Source: Candidatus Delongbacteria bacterium (GTDB lineage: Bacteria; CAIWAD01; BS150m-G50). Taken from it: DNA of 10,028 nt. The notes beneath the pieces are model-generated. The model worked only from the letters and a program-made list of their open reading frames with translations, made no database searches and had not been told where the DNA came from. Shown one piece after another: positions 1-7,487 of the stretch (within the stretch, counting starts at the first letter, position 1; the number at the start of each line of letters is the position of its first letter). The stretch spans positions 1 through 10,028 of the forward strand of contig JADHUQ010000078.1 of the NCBI GenBank assembly GCA_016784425.1. Reading direction: 5' to 3'. The position numbers were made by a program, and so were the translations under genes.

Positions 1-2
1 GA

Positions 3-575
3 AGACCTGTCTCACATCCACGTCAACTGCTGGGCGGTGACTTTGAGCAACGTGGCTTTATCCGTCGCAACGTGATTGAATCGCTGATACAGCTGGACAG
101 CTTTGCCGAACCGATGGGAGAGATGATCTTTGATGGTCTCTTTGATCCCTACTGGGAAGTGGTCAGCCAGTCGTTGCGAGCTGCCGCCCGTTACGCCGGC
201 CGGTTACCACAGGCGAAGTTACTGCCCCGCGTTGTTGAACTGCTGGAACATCGTAATTTCGAGATCGTGACTCATGCGGTACAGGCCTTCGGTGAGTGGG
301 CACGGACGGAAGAGGATCTCTGGCTGCTGGAAAAACTGTTTGTCCACCCCAATCCCAGGGTACGGGAAGGTCTGGTGAGGGCGCTGATACGTATGACACG
401 GCGCGGTGTGATCAAACATCCCGCACAGCTGTTGTTACAGCTGCAACAGCTGCTGAGTACTTCAACACACTTTTTCCCGCTTTTCCCCTTGAAGCGGGAG
501 CTCAAGGAATTGATACAGGAATTGAACGGATTGGCCGACCGGCGTGTTGTGCCAGATGAGCAGGAGCATTCATAA
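3..575 (+). CDS. HEAT-repeat protein, C-terminal part (5' end outside window)
   Basis: The reading frame is open from the first full codon at 3 to the TAA at 573-575, giving 190 visible residues, so the true start lies upstream. An internal GTG at 72 could be read as a start, but the 23 in-frame codons before it encode equally protein-like sequence, so I treat the gene as truncated by the window. The product is soluble-looking, with paired amphipathic helices typical of HEAT or armadillo solenoids; units begin near FDPYWEVVSQ, EHRNFEIVTH and HPNPRVREGL. HEAT solenoids generally bind proteins, and no catalytic motif is visible. A Leu/Gln-rich helix and a charged tail follow. The stop codon overlaps the mraY start (TAATG) and the mraY ribosome binding site lies inside this gene, so the two are probably translationally coupled. 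The specific function is unknown; an N-terminal catalytic or membrane domain could lie upstream. Confidence 0.75.
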   Translation, partial: RPVSHPRQLLGGDFEQRGFIRRNVIESLIQLDSFAEPMGEMIFDGLFDPYWEVVSQSLRAAARYAGRLPQAKLLPRVVELLEHRNFEIVTHAVQAFGEWARTEEDLWLLEKLFVHPNPRVREGLVRALIRMTRRGVIKHPAQLLLQLQQLLSTSTHFFPLFPLKRELKELIQELNGLADRRVVPDEQEHS

Positions 576-1681
576 TGTTGTATCTGCTGGGAAACTACCT
601 GATGTCGCTATCGGAGCAGTTGTCCTTCCTGCGACTCGTCAACTATCTCACCTTCCGAGCCAGTATGACTGCCTTCACTGCCTTTGTATTGACCATCTGG
701 CTGGGACACCGGCTCATCATCTATATGTACCGTCGACAATGGCGGGATGTGGCACACGATCTCGGTGTGATGTCGGTGCATGATAAACGTGGCACGCCCA
801 CCATGGGTGGACTGATCCTGTTGATAGCGATTGTGTTCAGCCTGCTGCTGTGGGGCCGGCTTGAATCTCCCTTTCTCTGGCTCTCACTCGCTGCTCTGCT
901 CTGGTTCGGGTTGATCGGGCTGATTGATGACCTGCTTAAGATAAAACACGGCAGCGGCAAGTACGGCCTTTCTCCAGGGGCCAAGCTGCTGATGCAGGCT
1001 CTATTCGGGGCAGGACTGGCTTTCTATCTGCTCTATAGCGGCTGGTCACCCCTGCCGGAGCAGCTTCGCAGTGAACTGTTCCTGCCGTTCATGAAGCACG
1101 CTGTGGCCGATCTGCATGGCTGGTATGCCCTCTTCATCATCTTTGTGATAGTGGCCATCTCAAATTCGGTTAACTTCGCCGACGGGATGGACGGCCTCGC
1201 CATCGTTCCGGTCAGTACCGCCTACCTGGTCTACGCCGTCTTTGCCTATGTGGTGGGTAATGTGGTCTACTCCACTTATCTCAATTTCGATTACATCCCC
1301 GGTGCCGGTGAAATCGTAGTTATCACTACGGCTGTTATTGGAGCCGGTATGGGATTTCTCTGGTACAATGCTTACCCGGCACAGGTGTTCATGGGGGATG
1401 TCGGATCCCAGGCACTGGGCGGCATGCTGGCGACGATAGTCATCCTCCTGAAGCAGGAGTTCCTGTTTCTGATTGCCGGTGGCATCTTTGTGGTGGAAGG
1501 AGCCAGCGTTTTTATTCAGCAGAAAATAGGCTTCAAAATGGGTCGACGCTTTTTCTTCCGAGCGCCAATTCATCACACCTTTGAATACAGGGGCGTCAGC
1601 GAAACCAAGGTCACTGTCCGCTTCTGGATTGTCTCCTTCCTGCTGGCTTTTGTCAGTCTGGTATTCCTGAAGGTACGCTGA
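575..1681 (+). CDS. mraY: Phospho-N-acetylmuramoyl-pentapeptide-transferase (lipid I synthase)
   Basis: MraY transfers phospho-MurNAc-pentapeptide from UDP to undecaprenyl phosphate at the inner membrane, making lipid I, the first membrane step of peptidoglycan synthesis. The product is 368 residues, normal for the family, and is very hydrophobic, consistent with about ten membrane helices. Visible family motifs are KRGTPTMGG (71-79), the Asp-Asp pair of IDDLLK (118-119), the lysine of GLSPGAKLL (137), NFADGMDG (200-207), FMGDVGS (272-278, with the metal-binding Asp275) and APIHHTFE (330-337). The last motif is normally HHH; here the third histidine is Thr335. The ATG at 575 fits the family N-terminus and follows AGGAG at 562-566 by eight bases. 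WecA/TagO is less likely because the KRGTPTMGG and HH-x-FE blocks are MraY-like. The gene is not beside murF or murD, unlike the usual division-cell wall cluster, so it may be the sole relocated copy or a paralogue. Confidence 0.94.
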   Translation: MLYLLGNYLMSLSEQLSFLRLVNYLTFRASMTAFTAFVLTIWLGHRLIIYMYRRQWRDVAHDLGVMSVHDKRGTPTMGGLILLIAIVFSLLLWGRLESPFLWLSLAALLWFGLIGLIDDLLKIKHGSGKYGLSPGAKLLMQALFGAGLAFYLLYSGWSPLPEQLRSELFLPFMKHAVADLHGWYALFIIFVIVAISNSVNFADGMDGLAIVPVSTAYLVYAVFAYVVGNVVYSTYLNFDYIPGAGEIVVITTAVIGAGMGFLWYNAYPAQVFMGDVGSQALGGMLATIVILLKQEFLFLIAGGIFVVEGASVFIQQKIGFKMGRRFFFRAPIHHTFEYRGVSETKVTVRFWIVSFLLAFVSLVFLKVR

Positions 1682-1706
1682 AGCGCTGATAACCTGGAAG
1701 GTCCCT

Positions 1707-2585
1707 ATGCGTGGAATGGTACTGGCTGCCGGTTTTGGGACTCGTCTGCAACCGTTGTCTCACGTGCGACCCAAGGCGCTGCTGCCCTGCTTCTCTTTTC
1801 CACTTATTGAACTGGTGCTCCATCACTTACGACCGGCAGTCAACGGCAGCATCCTGATTAATCTGCACCATGGTGCGCTGCAGCTGGAGCGATTCCTGCG
1901 CGACTACGATGATATTACGCTGCTCCCGGAATCAGTGATTCTGGGAACCGGTGGTGGTATTGCCAATGCCTGTCGCAACTGTCCAGGTGAGGAGCTTTTG
2001 GTGCATAATGTCGATATCATCTCCGATATCGACCTGGTCGAGGTTGCAACCGCTTACCAGGAGAACCCCTCCTACGCCCTGCTGTTGCTGCACTACCACC
2101 CCGACTTCCTGCAGGTTTTTACGGATGGTGATCGTATCACAGGATTCGGCCACGGCGGTGCCCTGGCCTATACCGGGATTATGATACTCTCCCCCCAAGC
2201 ATCGCAGGAACTGGCTGCCACAGGGCAGTTTAACATCATCGACTTTTTCCAGGATGCCATCGCCCGCAGACGGGATATCAGAGGGTTGACATTGCATCCC
2301 GGTTGCTGGATTGATGCGGGTCGGGCGGCACACTACCTGCGGTTTCACCGTCGCTATTTTGCGGACGATGAGTTCCGCTTACTTATAAACAGGATACTCC
2401 CCGGTCCACCCAATACTACCGGTAACAGTTTTACAGGTAGTGAGGTGGAGGTGGACGACAATTGCGAACTCTCTGATTCAGTAATCTGGGACAGAGTGCG
2501 AATTCGCCGTGGGCCGATCCGAGAGGCGGTGCTGGCAGATGGTGTAACTGTAGCACAACCGGTATATCAGGCAATGGTGATCTGA
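1707..2585 (+). CDS. Sugar-phosphate nucleotidyltransferase (MurU / GMP-pyrophosphorylase-like)
   Basis: This cytoplasmic enzyme of the NTP_transferase family would join a sugar 1-phosphate to a nucleoside triphosphate, releasing pyrophosphate. Of 292 residues, about 1-225 form the Rossmann-like catalytic domain: LAAGFGTRLQPL (6-17) is the nucleotide-binding signature, RPKALLP follows with Lys23, LGTGGGIANA (79-88) resembles the MurU and mannose-1-phosphate guanylyltransferase loop, HNVD (100-103) carries the metal-binding Asp, and WIDAG (201-205) the second acidic site. Residues about 240-282 look like a short left-handed beta-helix tail. The usual NGD before the metal site is replaced by HNVD. 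The ATG at 1707 is supported by GGAAGG at 1696-1701, five bases upstream, and by the family N-terminus. It sits between mraY and an EEP enzyme, one base before the latter. The substrate cannot be read from sequence; a MurU role (UDP-MurNAc) would suit the mraY neighbour but is inference, and no AmgK-type kinase is visible. Confidence 0.88.
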   Translation: MRGMVLAAGFGTRLQPLSHVRPKALLPCFSFPLIELVLHHLRPAVNGSILINLHHGALQLERFLRDYDDITLLPESVILGTGGGIANACRNCPGEELLVHNVDIISDIDLVEVATAYQENPSYALLLLHYHPDFLQVFTDGDRITGFGHGGALAYTGIMILSPQASQELAATGQFNIIDFFQDAIARRRDIRGLTLHPGCWIDAGRAAHYLRFHRRYFADDEFRLLINRILPGPPNTTGNSFTGSEVEVDDNCELSDSVIWDRVRIRRGPIREAVLADGVTVAQPVYQAMVI

Positions 2586-2586
2586 A

Positions 2587-3423
2587 ATGAAAAAGTTCTT
2601 CCTCCTGCTTCTGTTTCTGCTGGTTGCCTGGTTCGCCTGGAACCTGATACACCGAAGTACACCTCCCAGTGATACGCAGATACGGGAGATGAGCTTCAAC
2701 GTCAACACCTTCCGTTCCGAAGCCGGGAACGGCAGCCGCTATCTGGTCGCATCGCTGCTCCAGATGCATCAACCCCAGGTCGTCTGCCTGCAGGAGGTCG
2801 TACTCCAATCCGGCGGGCTTGGTTTAGAGGAGTTTGCTCAGACCAATGGTTACCCCTATAACCGTTTGCATGAGGAGTATATTCCAGGCAAACGGGTGGG
2901 AATCGCCATATTGAGCCGCTTTCCGGTTTTACGTGATACAGTATTCAGGATCGGCCTGGAACGGGAAGAGCGTTATGCTCAGGCGGTGGTGCTCGATGTA
3001 GAGGGCCGGGAGGTTACCGTGCTCAACACCCATTTCAGTAACCGGGATTTCTGGGCGGTTGAGGGGGTGCTGCAGGCACTGCAGCAGGAGTATCTCTCGG
3101 AGAACCTCCGCACTCTACAGGCCCGCAGCGTGATCAATTTCCTTGATTGTGGATGGGCCACCGATCGGTTGCTGCTGGCCGGCGATCTGAATACATTGCC
3201 GTTTTCCCGCGCCTGGCGCAGTTTGCGTTCGCGTCTGCGGGGAACCGCCGGTTGGCGGGATCTTCTGCAGCCCACCTACAAAGTTGAGTATCAGGTCCAC
3301 ATCGACTATATTTTTACCAGTAATTCGTTGACAAAACTGGAATACCGCATACTGCCGACCGGCGCCAGCGACCACAATCCCCTGCTGGTTACGCTGGGAT
3401 TGGTAATCCAGCCCGATGACTGA
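2587..3423 (+). CDS. Membrane-anchored endonuclease/exonuclease/phosphatase (EEP) family protein
   Basis: A 278-residue protein of the EEP fold, whose members are metal-dependent phosphodiesterases or phosphatases acting on DNA, RNA, phospholipids or inositol phosphates. The catalytic set looks complete: SFNVN (Asn38), CLQEV (Glu70), LNTHF (His149), AGDLNT (Asp200 and Asn202), HIDYIF (Asp240) and ASDHNPL (Asp262-His263). Residues 2-20 are two lysines followed by a strongly hydrophobic helix, a signal anchor or uncleaved signal with no lipobox cysteine. I infer that the enzyme domain faces the periplasm. The ATG at 2587 begins one base after the preceding stop; GGTGA at 2576-2580 is a modest ribosome binding site inside the upstream gene, so coupled translation is likely. 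Lying between nucleotidyltransferase and sortase genes, it may cleave an envelope phosphodiester, but a secreted nuclease is equally possible; motifs alone do not decide. Confidence 0.85.
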   Translation: MKKFFLLLLFLLVAWFAWNLIHRSTPPSDTQIREMSFNVNTFRSEAGNGSRYLVASLLQMHQPQVVCLQEVVLQSGGLGLEEFAQTNGYPYNRLHEEYIPGKRVGIAILSRFPVLRDTVFRIGLEREERYAQAVVLDVEGREVTVLNTHFSNRDFWAVEGVLQALQQEYLSENLRTLQARSVINFLDCGWATDRLLLAGDLNTLPFSRAWRSLRSRLRGTAGWRDLLQPTYKVEYQVHIDYIFTSNSLTKLEYRILPTGASDHNPLLVTLGLVIQPDD

Positions 3424-3446
3424 TGTAATTCAAATGGACACTCCGC

Positions 3447-6400
3447 ATGCGTAAAACAACGCTGCAATTAATAGCGACGCTGATGATCGCGCTCTTTCTG
3501 CAGGTGCAGAATGGTCAGGCCGACTGGTATGATGATGTCGAGATCATCAGCAGTAATGAGCAGGAACTGGTATTCACCTGGCGTCCTGAGTCGAGGATCA
3601 TGACCGAGGCGGATACTACCCGCCTTTATCCCCGTCGCGGCGTGAGACAAATGAGTGACGGTAGCTGGCTACGTCTTTTCCATCTGCTGCTGCCGGCTCA
3701 CGCTTTACCCGGTATCACGCTGCTCGACCTGCAGACAATCCCTCCGCAGGTAGATAGTCTCTTCGTTCCCAATCATGATTGGATTGCTACCCCCAGGCTG
3801 CTGCAGGCAGGTGAGCACAGTCTGCTGGAGCTTGCACTTTATCCGACCCGCAGTCAGGCGGGCGGAATAGAGCAGTTGCAGGCTGTCACAGTGCGGATCA
3901 AGTTTCCTCCGGCCTCCCGGTTGGGTGGAATCAAGCGGGCTGAGATCGACTGGTTGCAGAACTACACCCTCAATCCGGAGTACGCAGGTCGCTGGCTCAC
4001 CCGGCGACTTCCGGCTCCCTTACCACGTACGGTTGCACTGACCGGTGATCAGTTCTACCGCTTTCCGGTCAGTCAAACCGGTATTTATCAACTTACCCGG
4101 GCGACCCTGTCTGAACTGACCAATGTCGATGATCTGCTGATGCACAATATCCACGTTTACGGAAATGATGGGCGTCAACTGCCGGAAGCGATCAATGATA
4201 TCCAGGATGCCGTGCTACATGACCTGCCGCTGATCTACGATGATGACGGGGACGAGCTGTTCGAAACCGGAGAGAGTATCTCCTTTCTGGCCTGCGGTAC
4301 CGCTGGCTGGGTGTGGAATGGGGCTACTATAAATCACTATAGCAATCTCTACACGGACCTTAACTACTGCTGGCTGGTATTGGACGGCTTTGGCCCGGCA
4401 CCGGTAATGGAGGAGCTGCCATCCGCGACGGGACAAACATTAGAGAAAGCTGAGTTCCGTTACTTCCAGGAGGAAGCCCAATACATCCTCCGCGCCAGTC
4501 CTTACTACTCTCTCGATGATGATTTATCGGGACACAGTGAACGCACCTACAGTTGGCCAACGCCCGCCCTGGCACAAGCTGACACTCTGGGGCTTATAGT
4601 GCGGTTGTATCACGATGACGATTATTCCGCCTGGATGACACTGGAGCTGGCTGGCGATACGCTGGATCATTTCTACTGCACCGACACATTGCGGCGTACA
4701 GTCGAGTGGCCGGGGTCGTTTCCTGCCGGTGAGGCGTCGTTCCAGCTCATCTCCTCACCGGTTACACCGATGACGATTCCCCATTCTTACTTTGATTTCT
4801 TTGAGGTCTACTACCCGGCCCGTCTCGAGTTCTTTGCCGACCAGGTGTTCTATGCCACCTCTGAATCGCAGGGTGAGCAGGATTACGCTTTTGTCCCCCA
4901 GGCGGACAAACTGATTCTGGACATCACTGAGCCCCTGCAACCGCGTTTTACCCGGGGGGACCAGTTCAAATTGTCACACAGTGGAGCACCCCGCTTCATC
5001 CTGGGAGCAACGGCTGCCGCCTATCAACCGGTTACCGATCTGGTCCCCTATATCGACCAGGACCAGCGGATGAACCTGCCCGCGGCGGATTTCATCGTAA
5101 TAGCTCCAGAGGTCTATCGCAACTACCTCACCCCGTTTGTTGAGCATAAACAGTCCCGCGGCTTTGCCACCCAGCTCGTCTCAGTGGATGAGATCATGAA
5201 CTCCTGCAGTGGTGGCAGAATGGATCCTGTAGCCATCCGCGATTTTCTTTACGATCAGTACCTGCGCCATGGGATGCAGCTCAAGTACGTCCTGCTGGTT
5301 GGAAACGGTCACTACGATTATCGCAATCTCAGCGGGAGTGCCTACCCGGTAACAATGCCGATGTATTATCACCGGCACGAGCTTTACGGTCACCCTTATC
5401 CCCGGGATGATTACTACGTGCGCTACTCAGATCTTATCGATGTAACAGTATCACGCTGGCAGTGTTATACCGCTACCGATGTTCAGGTTCAGGTTGATAA
5501 GGTGCTGCAACTGGAAACAGCAGTATCCACTGACAACTGGCGTAACCGGGCGGTGCTGGTGGCAGATGATGAACGACGGGAGCGGGGTGATGTGAGAGAC
5601 AGTGAGCACCGGCATACCCACAACGCCGAGAACCTCATCACAGATTATTTTCCACCCGAATTCGAAATCAAGCGGGTGTACAGTGCCGCTTATCCTGGTG
5701 AATTCAACTCAGCCAATGGTCTTTTTGAGAAACCCGCCTGTGAGGCAGCGCTGGTGAACAGCATCAACGCTGGTGCCTGGATCATCAATTTTCAGGGACA
5801 TGGCAACAACCAGGTCTGGACCGATGAGCGTATTTTCACACCGGCTCATGGCAGCCTGCTCCACAACGAATACCGGCTGCCAGTGTTCGTCGCGGCCACC
5901 TGTAACTGGGCGGAGCTGGACCAGACTCATGGTGAAGCTTTCTCTGTCCAGTTGATGAACAAACCTGACGGGGGCGCAGTAGGAATTATAGCTGCCACCA
6001 ACCTGACCTCGGGTACTACCAATCCCGATTTCACAGATGCTTTTTACAGCTGCGTCATGAGCGATTACCACGCCGGCACGTTCAGTACACCGGCACTCTG
6101 CCTGCGTCAAGCCAAGAACATGGATATTACCGACGGTAATCGGTTGCTCTATCTGTCACAGGGTGATCCTACCCACGGCTGGGACTACCCGGAATTCGGT
6201 ACATCGGTGGGAGAGATCCTGGATGTCAATGGTGTCGATAGTGATACGCTTTTGACTCTGGGTGTGTATCACGCCCAGGGACAGACTGTATCACGGGCGG
6301 ATTCCATCCTGCAGCTCTTCAGCGGTGAAGCCCAGCTCCAGGTCTTCGACGCCAATCGCGCTTCTGTTCTGAACCTGCAGTGGGTTAATACCCCCGATTC

Positions 6401-7328
6401 CGTGATCATTCATGAGGATGGGAACCTGCTTTTTCGCGGACGCTATTCTATCGATCAGGGTGCTTTCAGTGGTGGCTTTATCGTACCCCGTGATATATCG
6501 CAAAGCAGCGAACCGGCTTCCATGCGTTTCTTCTACAGTGCCGGTGACACAATCTACGGTAACGGCTACCGCAGTGATTTTTACCTGGCAACCACCGATA
6601 TCGATAACAGTGACGAGACCGGGCCGGAGACAGACATCCGGCTCAATTCAACCGCCTGGCATCCCGGTGACGCTGTGGGTCGTTCCTTTGTACTGATACT
6701 GCTGGCTGAGGATGAAAGCGGTATCAATCTGACCGGCGAAATCGGGCACAAAATTGAGCTCACCCTCGATGATCGTCAACCACTCGATGTGACACAGGAT
6801 TTCAGCTACGACCTCGATTCCTGGCAGAGTGGTCGTGTGGAATACCTGGTCAATTTTCTGGAAGTTGGAACACATACTGTCAGAGCCCGCATCTGGGATA
6901 ATCTCAACAACGCCACCATTGTTGTACAGGATTTCAGAGTTGTCGACACCTCCCGGCAACGGCTGACAGAGGTAGTGAACTATCCCAATCCCTTCAGCGA
7001 TGCAACCAGTTTCACCTTCCTGGTGGATGGATTACTCGCCGAGGTACCTCTCGATGTTACCGTGAGGGTTTTTACCCTCGCTGGCAGGAATGTCTGGCGC
7101 GGGGAGTTTCCCGCTCTGCAACCTGAAGGGGGTTTCCTCTTCACCCCCACCTGGAACGGCCGCAACAGTCACGGCGAACAGCTGGCCAACGGTGTCTATT
7201 TTTACCAGGTTGCGGTGGCGCTGCCACCCTTCAGCTACAACATCATGAACGAATTCGGCCAGCTTGAGAGCATAAACAGTGATCCGGTACGACTTACAGC
7301 AATCAGCAAATTGATCATTGGCCGGTGA
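3447..7328 (+). CDS. porU: Type IX secretion system sortase PorU (C25 cysteine peptidase family)
   Basis: PorU is the T9SS outer-membrane sortase that, in Porphyromonas gingivalis, removes C-terminal signal domains from cargo and joins the new end to surface lipopolysaccharide. The 1293-residue product has a signal peptide (cleavage predicted after Ala25 of NGQA). Residues about 30-540 are a beta-rich N-terminal region with a PorU-like block near 278-315. The C25 caspase-like domain spans about 548-915, with His785 in QGHGNN and Cys819 in ATCNWAELD, 34 residues apart as expected for the catalytic dyad, and ends near a GDP motif at 906. Residues about 915-1170 match the PorU beta domain: VPRDI, DESGINLTG, IGHKIEL, ARIWDNLNNA. 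A C-terminal FlgD/T9SS-type domain begins with NYPNPF (1178-1183) and ends with GVYFYQV. P. gingivalis PorU also keeps such a domain. No strong Shine-Dalgarno precedes the ATG at 3447, which fits the signal peptide. A gingipain-like protease is less likely given the PorU-specific C-terminal half. Confidence 0.9.
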   Translation: MRKTTLQLIATLMIALFLQVQNGQADWYDDVEIISSNEQELVFTWRPESRIMTEADTTRLYPRRGVRQMSDGSWLRLFHLLLPAHALPGITLLDLQTIPPQVDSLFVPNHDWIATPRLLQAGEHSLLELALYPTRSQAGGIEQLQAVTVRIKFPPASRLGGIKRAEIDWLQNYTLNPEYAGRWLTRRLPAPLPRTVALTGDQFYRFPVSQTGIYQLTRATLSELTNVDDLLMHNIHVYGNDGRQLPEAINDIQDAVLHDLPLIYDDDGDELFETGESISFLACGTAGWVWNGATINHYSNLYTDLNYCWLVLDGFGPAPVMEELPSATGQTLEKAEFRYFQEEAQYILRASPYYSLDDDLSGHSERTYSWPTPALAQADTLGLIVRLYHDDDYSAWMTLELAGDTLDHFYCTDTLRRTVEWPGSFPAGEASFQLISSPVTPMTIPHSYFDFFEVYYPARLEFFADQVFYATSESQGEQDYAFVPQADKLILDITEPLQPRFTRGDQFKLSHSGAPRFILGATAAAYQPVTDLVPYIDQDQRMNLPAADFIVIAPEVYRNYLTPFVEHKQSRGFATQLVSVDEIMNSCSGGRMDPVAIRDFLYDQYLRHGMQLKYVLLVGNGHYDYRNLSGSAYPVTMPMYYHRHELYGHPYPRDDYYVRYSDLIDVTVSRWQCYTATDVQVQVDKVLQLETAVSTDNWRNRAVLVADDERRERGDVRDSEHRHTHNAENLITDYFPPEFEIKRVYSAAYPGEFNSANGLFEKPACEAALVNSINAGAWIINFQGHGNNQVWTDERIFTPAHGSLLHNEYRLPVFVAATCNWAELDQTHGEAFSVQLMNKPDGGAVGIIAATNLTSGTTNPDFTDAFYSCVMSDYHAGTFSTPALCLRQAKNMDITDGNRLLYLSQGDPTHGWDYPEFGTSVGEILDVNGVDSDTLLTLGVYHAQGQTVSRADSILQLFSGEAQLQVFDANRASVLNLQWVNTPDSVIIHEDGNLLFRGRYSIDQGAFSGGFIVPRDISQSSEPASMRFFYSAGDTIYGNGYRSDFYLATTDIDNSDETGPETDIRLNSTAWHPGDAVGRSFVLILLAEDESGINLTGEIGHKIELTLDDRQPLDVTQDFSYDLDSWQSGRVEYLVNFLEVGTHTVRARIWDNLNNATIVVQDFRVVDTSRQRLTEVVNYPNPFSDATSFTFLVDGLLAEVPLDVTVRVFTLAGRNVWRGEFPALQPEGGFLFTPTWNGRNSHGEQLANGVYFYQVAVALPPFSYNIMNEFGQLESINSDPVRLTAISKLIIGR

Positions 7329-7358
7329 GTTCTCCCACCCGCCACACCTGTTTCCTGC

Positions 7359-7387
7359 TTGGTATTAGCTCAAATACCCCCTAAATT
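7359..7387 (+). promoter_or_regulatory. Weak sigma70-like promoter candidate for the nucleotide-sugar operon
   Basis: TTGGTA (7359-7364) and TAAATT (7382-7387) are separated by 17 bases and each match four of six consensus positions. They lie about 100 bases upstream of the GTG at 7488 in the largest gap of the window, where a second operon would start. The inverted repeat at 7361-7378 overlaps the spacer. The host may use a different promoter consensus, so this is weak evidence. Confidence 0.2.
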
Positions 7388-7390
7388 TTT
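7361..7390 (+). terminator. Possible weak intrinsic terminator or operator hairpin after porU
   Basis: A perfect inverted repeat, GGTATT (7361-7366) and AATACC (7373-7378) with a six-base loop, lies 32 bases after the porU stop and is followed by TTTTT at 7386-7390. The stem is short, with only two G-C pairs, and the T tract starts seven bases after it, so it is a poor intrinsic terminator. It could instead be a protein-binding palindrome controlling the downstream operon. Confidence 0.3.
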
Positions 7391-7477
7391 CAATGATTGA
7401 CAGACGAGTCACGGCTCCCTGTTGCATCAGAACGGGTCGGGAGTCTGCGGTTTAACGATATTCGATTTTGTGTAAGC

Positions 7478-7483
7478 GGGAGG
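7478..7483 (+). promoter_or_regulatory. Ribosome binding site for the GTG-started nucleotidyltransferase
   Basis: GGGAGG at 7478-7483 lies four bases before the GTG at 7488. With the family N-terminus MKGIILAGG encoded directly after it, it fixes this non-ATG start. Confidence 0.65.
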
Positions 7484-7487
7484 TCGG

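Noticed and set aside
1160..1576. 138-codon open frame on the minus strand inside mraY
   Set aside because: It lies wholly antisense to a well-supported gene, has no recognisable motif, and its composition follows the complement of mraY codons.
575..1681. Assignment as WecA/TagO-type polyprenyl-phosphate transferase
   Set aside because: The length, KRGTPTMGG block, YNAYPAQVFMGD block and HH-x-FE block are MraY-like; only the third His of the HHH motif is missing.
5709..6110. 133-codon open frame on the minus strand inside porU
   Set aside because: It is antisense to the conserved His785/Cys819 catalytic region, which explains the lack of stops; no family motif or ribosome binding site stands out.
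6972..7325. C-terminal FlgD-like domain read as a flagellar hook scaffold protein
   Set aside because: This immunoglobulin-like domain is common at the C-terminus of T9SS and related exported proteins; the rest of the protein is PorU, and no flagellar gene is present.
7397..7402. Perfect TTGACA hexamer in the gap, a possible -35 element
   Set aside because: No acceptable -10 hexamer lies 15-19 bases downstream (that stretch reads CCTGTTGCAT), so the match is probably chance.
7418..7436. Stem-loop CCTGTT / AACGGG with a seven-base loop
   Set aside because: It has six pairs including one wobble and no T tract or conserved context; it could form in RNA but nothing supports a function.
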